From Gammaproteobacteria bacterium (GTDB lineage Bacteria; Pseudomonadota; Gammaproteobacteria; GRL18), in the NCBI GenBank assembly GCA_016744395.1, contig JADGEK010000036.1, positions 1 through 43,889 of the forward strand: a DNA stretch of 43,889 nucleotides, written 5' to 3'. Positions 19,019 through 27,973 of the stretch are shown in pieces. Within the stretch, counting starts at the first letter, position 1. Each line of letters begins with the position of its first letter. Below the pieces are notes generated by a model, which saw only the letters and a list, made by a program, of their open reading frames with translations, was not told where the DNA came from and ran no database searches. Made by a program: the position numbers and the translations under genes.

Positions 19019-19508
19019 CTCGCTAGGATAAGTGCTTGTGAAAACGATTGTGAGGTGGATGGTCTTGCTTGACTGGGGACGCTTCAAGCCATCCATGGTC
19101 GCTTAAGTTCCGGCATCCATGCCTCCACAAACCCCATTCAAGCAAGACCACCCACCCCCCACTCTTCAATCGCAGTTTTCCTCACTCGTGTTATCCAAAA
19201 GCAACATCAAAAGATGAGAAAAAGTCAAATAACAACCCCCTCAGTCCCCCTTCTAAAGAAGGGGGAAGCAACAGCAAAAACTCTGAATATTGGTCTTGTT
19301 CCAGTTGCTTTGGTTTTTGATGTTGCTTTTGGACAACGCGAGCGAGGTAAGTGCCGTAAGAGGCTGTGAGGAAGGTAGGTGCGTCTGTCTGGGGTTTTCG
19401 AAGGCATGGATGCCGGAGGTTAAGCATGCCAGGGATGGCCTTGAAGCGGCCCCAGCCAGATGCACCTATCTTCCTTACAGTCGTTTTATAAGCATTTCAC
19501 CGAGCGAG
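19019..19508. mobile_element. 490-bp fold-back (MITE-like) element built from two inverted 170-bp palindromic copies
   Basis: Copy A (19019-19188) and copy B (19339-19508) are each imperfect palindromes of about 170 bp and lie in opposite orientation. The outer ends match (CTCGCT-GG...TGCTT...AAAACGA). The cores share GCTTCAAG-CCATCC and CCGGCATCCATGCC. Inside A, GGTCTTGCTTGA is inverted at 19060-19071 and 19138-19149; inside B, 19364-19394 pairs with 19450-19480. The 150-bp centre is bounded by a 22-bp inverted repeat (19191-19212 with 19315-19336, 21 of 22 matching) and holds TCCCCCTTC-TAAA-GAAGGGGGA (19245-19266). There is no transposase, so it is a non-autonomous element or REP-like composite. 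Confidence 0.8.
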
Positions 19509-19650
19509 AAACACTTCTCTTTCTGTTGATCTTGAATTACCGCAATGCTCATTAAGCTACAGGTTTAAAAACCGAAAGTACTGAAGTGTAAAAAAGCATT
19601 AAGAGCCATTTATTCCCTCAGCTAATGCCCCTTATCTAAGTTAATAACTC

Positions 19651-20292
19651 TTACTTCTGTGCATTAATCACTCTAAACTGCACTCTCCTGTTTTCAGGAG
19701 AACCAGGTTCAGAAGGCGTCAACAACTCATCTTCACCTTTACCAACCACAATCATGCGTTTATCAACCACATTGTACTGGCTTAAATGATTTTTCACACT
19801 ATCTGCCCTTTGCTGTGATAGCCACAGGTTATAGTAGGTTTCACCAATAGCATCCGTGTGCCCTTCAATGACAAAGAAGCAATTTTGCAACTGAGGCATA
19901 TTCATTGCCTGTGCAATTTTCTTAAGCATTTGAGTGTCCTGAGCTTCAATAGTACTGGAGTTAGATTGAAAACGAATATTGACAGCAACCGATTGAGCGC
20001 CCGCCATACAAGCATCAGCAGCCTGATTGGCAGCCATCTGCTGACCCATTTCTTGTTGATCAGCCTCAATTGCTGGTTTATCTTTCTTCAAACTAATGCC
20101 TCTAAACTTCATACTACTTGCAGCTGGGGTTTTCTCAACCATGAAAGCATTTAAGATATCATCAGAAGAAGGATCCTGATTTTGCAAAGAAACAACACCG
20201 TCTTCAGCAATCGCGTTGAAACTGATAGAAGCGAATACGCAAATACTCAAAAAACCTTTTAATGTTTTTCCCAAAATTGTTTTATTACTCAA
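19651..20292 (-). CDS. OmpA-family peptidoglycan-binding protein
   Basis: A TTG at 20292 preceded by GGAGG at 8-base spacing is preferred to the in-frame TTG at 20307, which precedes that ribosome site; this gives 213 residues. A signal peptide (GFLSICVFASISFNAIA) leads into a linker rich in polar residues and a C-terminal OmpA-like domain (about 90-210). That domain shows NIRFQSNSSTI, IEGHTDAIGETYYN, LSQQRADSVKNHL and NRRVQF, the features that bind diaminopimelate in peptidoglycan. No beta-barrel domain is present, so it is a periplasmic or peptidoglycan-anchored protein. It ends the sensor run that starts with the Ser/Thr kinase and is separated from the giant protein by the 1-kb repeat-bearing gap. 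Confidence 0.88.
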   Translation of the reverse strand: MSNKTILGKTLKGFLSICVFASISFNAIAEDGVVSLQNQDPSSDDILNAFMVEKTPAASSMKFRGISLKKDKPAIEADQQEMGQQMAANQAADACMAGAQSVAVNIRFQSNSSTIEAQDTQMLKKIAQAMNMPQLQNCFFVIEGHTDAIGETYYNLWLSQQRADSVKNHLSQYNVVDKRMIVVGKGEDELLTPSEPGSPENRRVQFRVINAQK

Positions 20293-20361
20293 AAGAATTT
20301 CCTCCAATTAACATGTATATTTCTAATAATACCACCTAATAGCATCGCATTCATCTAAACT

Positions 20362-21288
20362 CTATGGAATACTCCAAATATCTAATGCGTATTTAGCTAT
20401 ATTAGATTGTTTATTTTCAGATAAGATTTGATCCATTTTTTCCTTGTAATCGTGACTTTTTTCAATAATTTCAACTGATTTCAACTCATCATTCAGTGGT
20501 GAAGCACTGACCATAGCCTGTATGCGCTCTTCACCATAGGGATTTTCAACAACTAATTTCAATTTGGATTTATTGCCTCCAACCACATAAATTTGACCCG
20601 CTTTTATTTCATGCTTTTCTTCAAACAGGTTAGGAATCAAGTGAACTACATTGCCATCAGCCTGAAAATAATCCAGTTTTAAATAAGCATCTCTATCCGC
20701 TATTAAGTAAATAATAATATGCTCACCAGAGCGATAATACATATTATCTTTCTTAGCAGTCCATATTCTCAATTTTACATCATTTTGGTTTTGTCTGGGA
20801 TTCACCCGCCAGCTTTTAGATTTATCGTTTTTCATCACTTCTGCTGATAAGTCATTTTTTGGCGATTTTACTGGTGATACGCCTCGAACATGAAATGCCG
20901 CTTTTTTAAAGCTGTCTTTATCACTTAATACAACTTCTGGAACCTCACAATCAAACACTTCCGTTTTTTGAAGTTTGCCACTCAGCACCTTACTTTTTTC
21001 CAGCCCAACCTGCAGAATCGTATTTTCACCAAACCATTCCTGACGGCAACCTAAATAATAAGTCAAAACCAGTGATGAATTCGGTCCTACTTCCATTTTA
21101 TCTTTAAAAATAACATCATCACCAAAATCGGCAGCTTTATTAGCCTCACTTACGATAGAAACATTGCCGTCCAAATTGGTAATAATACCCACCGCCGACT
21201 GCTCACTCGCATTACTGGTAAAAGTGATCAAAACCATAGCACAGAGCAGAATGCTGAACAGAATGTTTCTTTTTAATTCCTTAGTCAT
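20362..21288 (-). CDS. Periplasmic FecR-like protein with C-terminal DUF4384-like domain
   Basis: 308 residues. A signal peptide covers about 1-28 (ILLCAMVLITFTSNA). Residues about 32-125 (VGIITNLDGNVSIV...GPNSSLVLTYYLGCRQEWFG) have the look of a FecR-type periplasmic sensory domain. Residues about 170-275 (YRSGEHIIIYLIADRDAYLK...HLIPN...PYGEERIQAMVSASP) match the DUF4384 pattern, a domain also visible in the kinase that heads this cluster. ATG 21288 overlaps the cyclase stop by 8 bases (ATGACTAA), so translation is coupled. It probably relays an envelope signal to or from the cyclase. The ligand is unknown. Confidence 0.8.
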   Translation of the reverse strand: MTKELKRNILFSILLCAMVLITFTSNASEQSAVGIITNLDGNVSIVSEANKAADFGDDVIFKDKMEVGPNSSLVLTYYLGCRQEWFGENTILQVGLEKSKVLSGKLQKTEVFDCEVPEVVLSDKDSFKKAAFHVRGVSPVKSPKNDLSAEVMKNDKSKSWRVNPRQNQNDVKLRIWTAKKDNMYYRSGEHIIIYLIADRDAYLKLDYFQADGNVVHLIPNLFEEKHEIKAGQIYVVGGNKSKLKLVVENPYGEERIQAMVSASPLNDELKSVEIIEKSHDYKEKMDQILSENKQSNIAKYALDIWSIP

Positions 21289-23101
21289 TGTTTGCTTCTC
21301 TTAAACTTTTCACTTCATAGACATAAATATCTGCCCGGCCTTTCAGAGCAACATTGCCTTTGGCTTCGCAAATCACTGAGTGCTCAACTTCTTTTTGAGC
21401 ATCGTCTGTTAATAGTATAGGAGCTCCGACTGTTTTAGTCACCCCTTCAACTCTGGATGCGGTATTCACACTATCACCAATTGCAGTGTAGTCCATTTTC
21501 TTGTCCGAACCAATATTGCCAACCAGTGCATACCCTGTATGCAAACCAATACCATTATCTAGCTGTGCCCGGTCTTCTGACGCCCACTTACGATTTAACG
21601 CTTCCAGCCGTTTACGCATTTCAATGGATGCTTTGACAGCGGCCAGAGTTGGATTGTCAATATAAAGCGGTGCACCGAAAAAGGCCATTAAACCGTCGCC
21701 AATAAACTTATCAACCGTACCACCATTTTCTAATATCGCCTCAGTCATTGCAGAAAAATATTCATTCAAAGCTTTAACCACCTCTTCTGGAGGTAAATTC
21801 TCCGAATAAGTCGTAAAACCTCGAATATCAGAAAAAAGAATGCAAATTTTTTCTCTTTTTCCTTCTAAAGCAAGAGGCTTATCTGAACTTAAAATTTCTT
21901 TCACAACTTGTTCATTAACATAGCTTCTAAAAAATTTAGCCAGGCGTCGCTTACTTCTCTCTTCAGTCACAAATCGATAAAAAAAGCTGACACCAAAACT
22001 CCAGAAGATCAAGATAATCGGAACAATGTAGGGTAAAAGAATATTGGAATTAAATACGATTAAATTAACCACCGAATACAAAAGAAGCACCACCATCGTT
22101 AACAGAATGGATGAACGTATTCCTTTTTTTGATGAGTAATAAACCACCAGAAAAGCAAGACCAAAGTTCAGAGCTAAAATCCAGGCAAAAGATATACTGG
22201 TTAACAAGTTATTATTAACCAGCATATCAACGCCATGAGCATGAATAAGAACACCTGGCGTTTCTTGAGCAATCGGTGAAGGTAAAATATCTCCAGAAAC
22301 ATTTGTTACACCAACCAGAACAATTTTATCTTTAAAATTTTCTTCAAAGTAAACTTTGTTATCGGCTTTGGCCTGATTTAAAACCTCGATAAAAGAGAGA
22401 ATTTTAAATTCTTTATTCAATTGATAATTAATCAATAAGGGCTTGCTATCCAGTATTTGTGTAGAATTATTGAGAAAATGGGTTGCAACCAGATGATCAA
22501 AACCTGGAAGTGATTTCTGATCTCCAGTCACTGAAGGGTATTGCAGTTTTATTTGTCGAATATAGTTATCAGAATCAGGTAAAGTGTTAACGACACCAAA
22601 ACCATCGCGACCAACAATTGCACCGAAGTGCTTCATTGGTAAAGAGGTATCAAGCTCATGCAGTTGAGGATCCAGGTTTTTTCTTGTTGCACCACCAATA
22701 CCCATAACAATTTTTGTATGATATTTATTTTGAGCAATCAGCAAAGCCCGTCTTAATGCATTTCGTTCTTTAGCAGGTCGCTTTACAAAATCATCAATTC
22801 GTTTTGTCCAAATTAAGTCAAGCCCAATCACTTTTGCCTGGTATTTCCCTAACTTCTCAAAAATTTCAGCAAAAAAGGTATCCCACAAAATGAAAGGCTG
22901 TTTAATTTCTCTGATAGAAACATCATCAATGCCGATAATGACAATTTGATTGGAAACTTCTTTATCATAAAAATAATCACTGCGTAATTCATAACGAGCA
23001 TCAAGTGCTTTCATTTCAAGAAAATGAACAACGCCTGTGTGCTCAATCAGTGTACTAAAAAGCACACCCAGTAGTGCAATAATAATGTATGGGTATTTCA
23101 T
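21281..23101 (-). CDS. CHASE2-domain class III adenylate cyclase
   Basis: 606 residues. An N-terminal membrane anchor, an extracytoplasmic CHASE2 sensor (about 25-290, including IVIIGIDDVSIREI), three transmembrane helices (about 300-375) and a class III cyclase domain (about 395-600). Metal-binding aspartates are present (FSDIRGF, Asp about 425; IGDG, Asp about 469). The purine-specifying positions carry Lys (DKFIGD, about 465) and Asp (KMDYTAIGD, about 537), as in adenylate rather than guanylate cyclases, and NTASR supplies the Asn/Arg transition-state residues. It should therefore be active and make cAMP in response to an envelope signal. It is coupled to the FecR-like gene and follows the hydrolase gene by 33 bases. 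The ribosome site is weak. Confidence 0.93.
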   Translation of the reverse strand: MKYPYIIIALLGVLFSTLIEHTGVVHFLEMKALDARYELRSDYFYDKEVSNQIVIIGIDDVSIREIKQPFILWDTFFAEIFEKLGKYQAKVIGLDLIWTKRIDDFVKRPAKERNALRRALLIAQNKYHTKIVMGIGGATRKNLDPQLHELDTSLPMKHFGAIVGRDGFGVVNTLPDSDNYIRQIKLQYPSVTGDQKSLPGFDHLVATHFLNNSTQILDSKPLLINYQLNKEFKILSFIEVLNQAKADNKVYFEENFKDKIVLVGVTNVSGDILPSPIAQETPGVLIHAHGVDMLVNNNLLTSISFAWILALNFGLAFLVVYYSSKKGIRSSILLTMVVLLLYSVVNLIVFNSNILLPYIVPIILIFWSFGVSFFYRFVTEERSKRRLAKFFRSYVNEQVVKEILSSDKPLALEGKREKICILFSDIRGFTTYSENLPPEEVVKALNEYFSAMTEAILENGGTVDKFIGDGLMAFFGAPLYIDNPTLAAVKASIEMRKRLEALNRKWASEDRAQLDNGIGLHTGYALVGNIGSDKKMDYTAIGDSVNTASRVEGVTKTVGAPILLTDDAQKEVEHSVICEAKGNVALKGRADIYVYEVKSLREANND

Positions 23102-23134
23102 AAGTAAAAGTTCATGATTAAGTATTCATACCTT

Positions 23135-23989
23135 CTATTTATTATTATGTTGAATTTCAGGCCAATGTTCTACCCAACAACATGAGTGATCAAAGCCTTC
23201 AACAATACGATAATGTACAAAAGTATTATCGATAAGATGGTTTAATAAAGCCTCATTGATTTTTAATGGGACAATTAAGTCATTACTTCCAAACAAGTGA
23301 AACTGTGGCACGTCCTTCAATTTAGAGAGAAAAGAATGAATATCCAGAGAACCCTTTAAAGGAGTGACCTCATGGTATCTAGTCCACAGTTTATGGTCCA
23401 GGTTCGAAGCAATTGTCGTTAATTGAACAACGTCACTGCGTTGAGCTGCAAGCAACATGCCAATCACTCCACCGCCAGAAAAACCAATAATTTCAAATTG
23501 ACGAATACCATACTGCTCTTTCAAGGCATTAAAAATCACATGATAAGCATCAATAACTGCCTGGCTATAGCGATGACTGGTCCAATACTTTGGCTCACAA
23601 TTGATCATTGTCTGGCTAATTTCAAATTGACAAGGACGGGCAAGATAAAGAACATTATTGCGATCATCCTTAACAGCCAAACGTAATGCCATCGGGTTGA
23701 CTGGTGTCGGGTTAATGGAGCGTTTAAAACGACTTTGCCATGCTAAGCCATCGCCTTCAATATAGACGGTTAATACCTTTAAAGCCTTTTTCCTATTATT
23801 TTTTAATGCAGAACTTTTTTTCCAGCCAAAAATTGTAAAAACGCCTGTATCAAACGTAATTGATTGAAGCCCCGCTTTTGCTGCAATTCTCGTGGCAGTT
23901 TCACTACGCTCGGTTAAATCCGTCATTGAACAGGAGAACACAAAAAATAAACTGCCTAAAAGTAAACAATAATCTCTGATTAACCTCAA
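23135..23989 (-). CDS. Alpha/beta-hydrolase-fold putative lipoprotein
   Basis: 284 residues from a TTG start; the ribosome site is poor, so the exact start is uncertain. The N-terminus (LLLGSLFFVFSCSM) looks like a lipoprotein signal with Cys about 20. The body shows an alpha/beta-hydrolase catalytic set: nucleophile elbow GFSGGGVIG (Ser about 170), an acidic residue in FGSNDLIVP and His in EGFDHSCCWVEHW near the C-terminus. RPCQFEIS and CEPKYWT precede the elbow. The substrate is unknown; an esterase or lipase acting in the envelope is the simplest reading. It lies 24 bases after the caspase-like gene and 33 before the cyclase gene, which ties it to the signalling cluster. Confidence 0.8.
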   Translation of the reverse strand: MRLIRDYCLLLGSLFFVFSCSMTDLTERSETATRIAAKAGLQSITFDTGVFTIFGWKKSSALKNNRKKALKVLTVYIEGDGLAWQSRFKRSINPTPVNPMALRLAVKDDRNNVLYLARPCQFEISQTMINCEPKYWTSHRYSQAVIDAYHVIFNALKEQYGIRQFEIIGFSGGGVIGMLLAAQRSDVVQLTTIASNLDHKLWTRYHEVTPLKGSLDIHSFLSKLKDVPQFHLFGSNDLIVPLKINEALLNHLIDNTFVHYRIVEGFDHSCCWVEHWPEIQHNNK

Positions 23990-24013
23990 TTTTTATCACT
24001 ATTATTTAAAAAC

Positions 24014-26494
24014 TTATTGATAAATCTCAAAATCATGCCCTTGGCTGGAACCAACAGGTGTCACAATCAATTTTTCATCCAGTCCACCTCTCTCACTACT
24101 TGAAGCATAGTTTCTTGAAGCCATAGCATGAGCTAGTGCTGGGACAAATTTTTCAGCATATTGTTGTAATTCGCTGACCATTAATTTGCCATCCTTAGGC
24201 CATTGATCCGCATTATAAAAACCTTGGCTATTCTTTTTCATGCCATTTAAGAGTGTATAAGTAAAAAGTCCATGCCCAAGTTCACCAAACTCAGGAGCTA
24301 ATTGATCTGCACGGGTAGCAGCAATAATATGAATACCTGTATTTTTAGATAAACCTCTCAAGGCTCTGCGCTGATGAAAGTTATTAAAGACATCGGTCAC
24401 TGCACCTGACTGACAGGCATCAATAATGAGCACAATTTTTTGACTTGGGATATCAACAAATTTGTGCATTAATTCATTTGCGGACAAACCAACGGACTTT
24501 AAATGCTTAGGGTCATTTTGAATTTTGGCTTCCTGCGGCAAAAAATACCATTGATTATCAATAACAATACCATGACCAGACATGAAAACGACTAACATAT
24601 CATTTTTATTTGCTACCCGCTTAGTTCGGTCAAATAAGGAAAGGATGGCTTTTTTACTGGCTTGCTGATTCAGCATTAAGGTATTGACTCTAGCACCTTG
24701 TTTTTTATTCTTATCCGAGGAAAAGGCTAGAGCAGAAGAAGAAAAAGTCTTAAAAATATCCTTTGCATCAGCAACAGCAAAATCAAGCGCTAAGTCTTTA
24801 CCTTTATATTCATCAATTCCAATACTCTTCATAAACATACGTTTAGGCTTAGGCCTTACATCTTGCTTCGCATTAAAAATAACTTGTTGAGACTGCCCTG
24901 AAACATTTTCCCAGCCTTTAACTTCAACATTAAAACCATTTAAACCCTTTACAGGCACCACTTTTAAAGCCCATTCTTTTATACCATAACGCCCATCTTG
25001 AGCACTTTTTGTTAAAATAATGTTTGACTCTGGTACTTTCTTTCCATTATGAAAAATTTTAATTTCACGCATTGCATCAGGTGAGCCATCGACGGTTGCT
25101 TTTACAGTCAGTTTAATTTTTCCAGGCAAGCGAAATTTTTTTTCATTTGTTAAAATTTTAACCGTCACTAAAGGGGGCAAATAAATACCTTTTTCAATTT
25201 CTACTTCAGGCTTAGTGATCATTTTTTGTTTCTTAGTCAATATTTTTTCTAATAAGCCTGGTTCAAAATATTTTTCAGAAAATTGGTCCAAGTCAATCAA
25301 CTTGCCTTCAGCATCCCATGAAACATCATGAAAGGCATCTTCATTACCATCATATCGGCCTTTTTTATCCAACACAGCCCAGCCACTTTTAGTTGAAACC
25401 AGTTGAGCTATTTTTTTATTCTGATTAACATCCACTAATAACAGGCCGCTTTGACGTTTAGGGGATATCAGATATTGACCTTTTTTGTAAAACTGAAATA
25501 AATTAGAGTTCAAATCAGTATTTAATATTGTCACTTTATTATTATTTAATATTTTTCCCGTCTTGACATTTTGCTTAACTACAGACCCCTCTTTTGTAAG
25601 AATATTTAACTGCTCATCAGAAAAATCGATTAATAAGGCAGGTTTATTAGCTAATTTAATTGCTTCAAACTTCTGTTTATTCTGATTTGCGTAAGCATAT
25701 CGTCCATTCTTAAAATACAACGCTAAGGCCGTTCCCTTACGGTTAAAGAAGGCTCTATTAATGGTATTCTTCATTACCCAGCTCTGGGAAAGAGACAATT
25801 TATTTGTTTTCTTAGAGAAGCGGTATAGAGATAATTTTTTATCAGCGCTTGATACTAAAATCTGATTGCTTTTATCAGCAACATCAAGCGAATTAATTGC
25901 TGATTTTAATTTAACTCTGGAAAGTAATTTATGTTGTTTATTTTTTTCAAAAACCAGAATTTCATTTTTTATTGTACTTAAAACAATCAATTCAGCACTC
26001 ACACGAACAAAATGATAACGATGGCCTTTCTGTAATTTTTTTATTCTTTTAAATGCTTCGCCTGCAACTAAAGGTTTACTATAAATCAAGCCTGAATCAT
26101 CAATCAAATAGATTTCCTTTCTATTATAATCAATAAAAAAATCTTTCAACTTCATTGATTCTAAAGAAAAATTATCAATTTCTTTGCCTTTTTCCATATC
26201 CCATACACTAATATAGGCACCTTCCATTGTCATGGCTAAATAGCGTTTATCTTTTGAAAAGCGCATTATTTGAGGATATTCAATTTTATTTTTTTTAGTT
26301 GTTAAGGTAGGAACAATCGCTGCTTTAACTTGTTTTTTAATAGCATTAGAAACCTGTGATGAAAGCTGTCCACCAAAGGGTCGAGCATGAGCGTATGAAG
26401 ATAAAAAGAAAACAATAAAAACAGTCATCAGGATACAAATTAATGCATTTCTTAATTTATAGCAGTGCTTAACCGTCATCATTCTCTCTCTCAT
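24014..26494 (-). CDS. Exported beta-propeller-like protein with C-terminal caspase (peptidase C14) domain
   Basis: 826 residues. A signal peptide or anchor spans about 16-38 (LICILMTVFIVFFLSSYAHA). Residues about 55-390 are blade-like repeats resembling WD40 (YLAMTMEGAYISVWDMEKG). A beta-rich linker follows, then a caspase-like domain (about 560-800): IGIDEYKG, FMSGHG with His about 641, and IIDACQSG with Cys about 694, the C14 catalytic dyad. ATG 26494 directly abuts the stop of the barrel gene (TAAATG); ATG 26482, right behind GAGAGAGA, is an alternative start. With the CHAT protein it gives this locus two different caspase-clan proteases. Substrate and activator are unknown. Confidence 0.92.
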   Translation of the reverse strand: MRERMMTVKHCYKLRNALICILMTVFIVFFLSSYAHARPFGGQLSSQVSNAIKKQVKAAIVPTLTTKKNKIEYPQIMRFSKDKRYLAMTMEGAYISVWDMEKGKEIDNFSLESMKLKDFFIDYNRKEIYLIDDSGLIYSKPLVAGEAFKRIKKLQKGHRYHFVRVSAELIVLSTIKNEILVFEKNKQHKLLSRVKLKSAINSLDVADKSNQILVSSADKKLSLYRFSKKTNKLSLSQSWVMKNTINRAFFNRKGTALALYFKNGRYAYANQNKQKFEAIKLANKPALLIDFSDEQLNILTKEGSVVKQNVKTGKILNNNKVTILNTDLNSNLFQFYKKGQYLISPKRQSGLLLVDVNQNKKIAQLVSTKSGWAVLDKKGRYDGNEDAFHDVSWDAEGKLIDLDQFSEKYFEPGLLEKILTKKQKMITKPEVEIEKGIYLPPLVTVKILTNEKKFRLPGKIKLTVKATVDGSPDAMREIKIFHNGKKVPESNIILTKSAQDGRYGIKEWALKVVPVKGLNGFNVEVKGWENVSGQSQQVIFNAKQDVRPKPKRMFMKSIGIDEYKGKDLALDFAVADAKDIFKTFSSSALAFSSDKNKKQGARVNTLMLNQQASKKAILSLFDRTKRVANKNDMLVVFMSGHGIVIDNQWYFLPQEAKIQNDPKHLKSVGLSANELMHKFVDIPSQKIVLIIDACQSGAVTDVFNNFHQRRALRGLSKNTGIHIIAATRADQLAPEFGELGHGLFTYTLLNGMKKNSQGFYNADQWPKDGKLMVSELQQYAEKFVPALAHAMASRNYASSSERGGLDEKLIVTPVGSSQGHDFEIYQ

Positions 26495-27919
26495 TTAAAA
26501 GTCATAACGTATATTTGCACTGACGGTATAATCATTATGACCTTCCCTTAAAAAGGTTTTATTGTAAGATATCTCACCCAATAAATTTTCACTTGCATTA
26601 AAACGAAGACCGACACCTGCATTCAATCCAAAATCATCATCTTCATAAAGTGAGCTGTCATTATCAGCAACATTCCAAAGAGCGCCTAAGGTACCATAGT
26701 ATTCGCCCCAACTTTTTGGTTGAGCTAATTCAGTATTCAGTAAAAATTCAGAAACAGTCGAGCTATCCAGATTCATCTGATTGGTTACACTCGAATTAGT
26801 TGATAACTGTGCAGTATAGGAGTCAGAGCTGGCATATCCATAGTTATACCCCAAATCCATGGTGAAATTCAGGCCATTATCCAGCTTAGAACTACGCATC
26901 ACTCCAAAACCAGCAAAGTGATTATCCGTATCATAATCACCATCAAACGAGGCTACTGAGCCAAAAATGGTTCGATCTTTAATATCCGTATCTGATGAGT
27001 TATAGCCAATATGTCCATAGGCAGTAAAGCCTGAATCAAAATTATAGGCCGCATAAGCCGAAATAACATAGCCATCAGTATCTGTTTTGCTCTTATCATT
27101 AGAGTCAGTGTCTGAGGATTCATACCCCACTAGACCGCCAAGCAATAATTTAGGATTAATGAGTATGTCTGCGCCTAACAAATAACTTTCCTGACTACCT
27201 GTAAAATGAGAAGCATTTGAAATCATGGCTGTATTTTTAATACTGGTATGAGTTGGCGTAAACCAGATTGCTACTCCAGAACTTGTATCCCCTGCATTCA
27301 ATCCATTTTCAGCATAATCGGCACGAGCTAAAGAAAAACGCCCCGTTTTATAAAGTGTTTTAATGTGATCGGTGTAGGTAGAACGTATATGATCGACTTT
27401 TTTTCGTAATACATCGCGATTAATATTTTCAACAGACTCTTCTGCTCTTTCTTGATCTTGGGCAGAAATTCCATAATAACTCTGGCCACTAAAGTGATCC
27501 ACAATAATATAAGATGGGATATCTCCAGAAAAAGTCACGTTAAATACTTCCAGACCCGCGCCTATAGATGTGCCTGTCAAAGTATAACCCGTCGTTCCAC
27601 TGGTACCGACAGTCGTTGTGTTTGAATATTGAGAAACTAAAATGCTCTGGTTCGTAACACCACCACTACCTGTAAAGGTAAGGGATGATGTCGTGGAAAC
27701 CTGGGTGATAAAACCATTATCTTCAAGTGCAAGAAAAGGGCTAAATCCACTCGTTGTCACTGAAGCAGTTGTTGAGAAACAAGTGGTACAAGCCCAGGTC
27801 AATTGGTATTCCCTAACATTATTACCACCATTTAAAGCATCTGCAGATGCAATATTAGCAAAAACCAACCCTGACAAAGTAAAAAGGCTTGCTAGAGAAG
27901 TTTGTTTATTAAAAATCAT
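26495..27919 (-). CDS. Outer membrane autotransporter-type beta-barrel protein
   Basis: 474 residues. A signal peptide (about 1-26, ending NIASADA) is followed by a Ser/Thr/Gly-rich N-terminal domain (about 30-155) with a WACTTC motif, a charged helix (about 160-200, QERAEESVENINRDVLRKK) and a C-terminal barrel (about 205-474) of alternating strands ending in RYDF. A terminal Phe is the classic BAM recognition feature. The barrel strands (YLLGADILINPKLLLGGLVGY) match the autotransporter domain. The passenger is very short, so it may act as an outer-membrane sensor or anchor rather than a classical adhesin. It lies 54 bases after the kinase gene and abuts the caspase-like gene. Confidence 0.83.
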   Translation of the reverse strand: MIFNKQTSLASLFTLSGLVFANIASADALNGGNNVREYQLTWACTTCFSTTASVTTSGFSPFLALEDNGFITQVSTTSSLTFTGSGGVTNQSILVSQYSNTTTVGTSGTTGYTLTGTSIGAGLEVFNVTFSGDIPSYIIVDHFSGQSYYGISAQDQERAEESVENINRDVLRKKVDHIRSTYTDHIKTLYKTGRFSLARADYAENGLNAGDTSSGVAIWFTPTHTSIKNTAMISNASHFTGSQESYLLGADILINPKLLLGGLVGYESSDTDSNDKSKTDTDGYVISAYAAYNFDSGFTAYGHIGYNSSDTDIKDRTIFGSVASFDGDYDTDNHFAGFGVMRSSKLDNGLNFTMDLGYNYGYASSDSYTAQLSTNSSVTNQMNLDSSTVSEFLLNTELAQPKSWGEYYGTLGALWNVADNDSSLYEDDDFGLNAGVGLRFNASENLLGEISYNKTFLREGHNDYTVSANIRYDF

Positions 27920-27973
27920 TATGGCCTAATCCCTAAATTAAATTTTAATGTCTATAATACTGCTATTAATCAA

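Noticed and set aside
19069-19529. Several overlapping short ORFs on both strands with similar residues (RHPCL..KP)
   Set aside because: They arise from the inverted copies of the fold-back repeat, which read as mirrored peptides; no ribosome sites and no protein-like composition.
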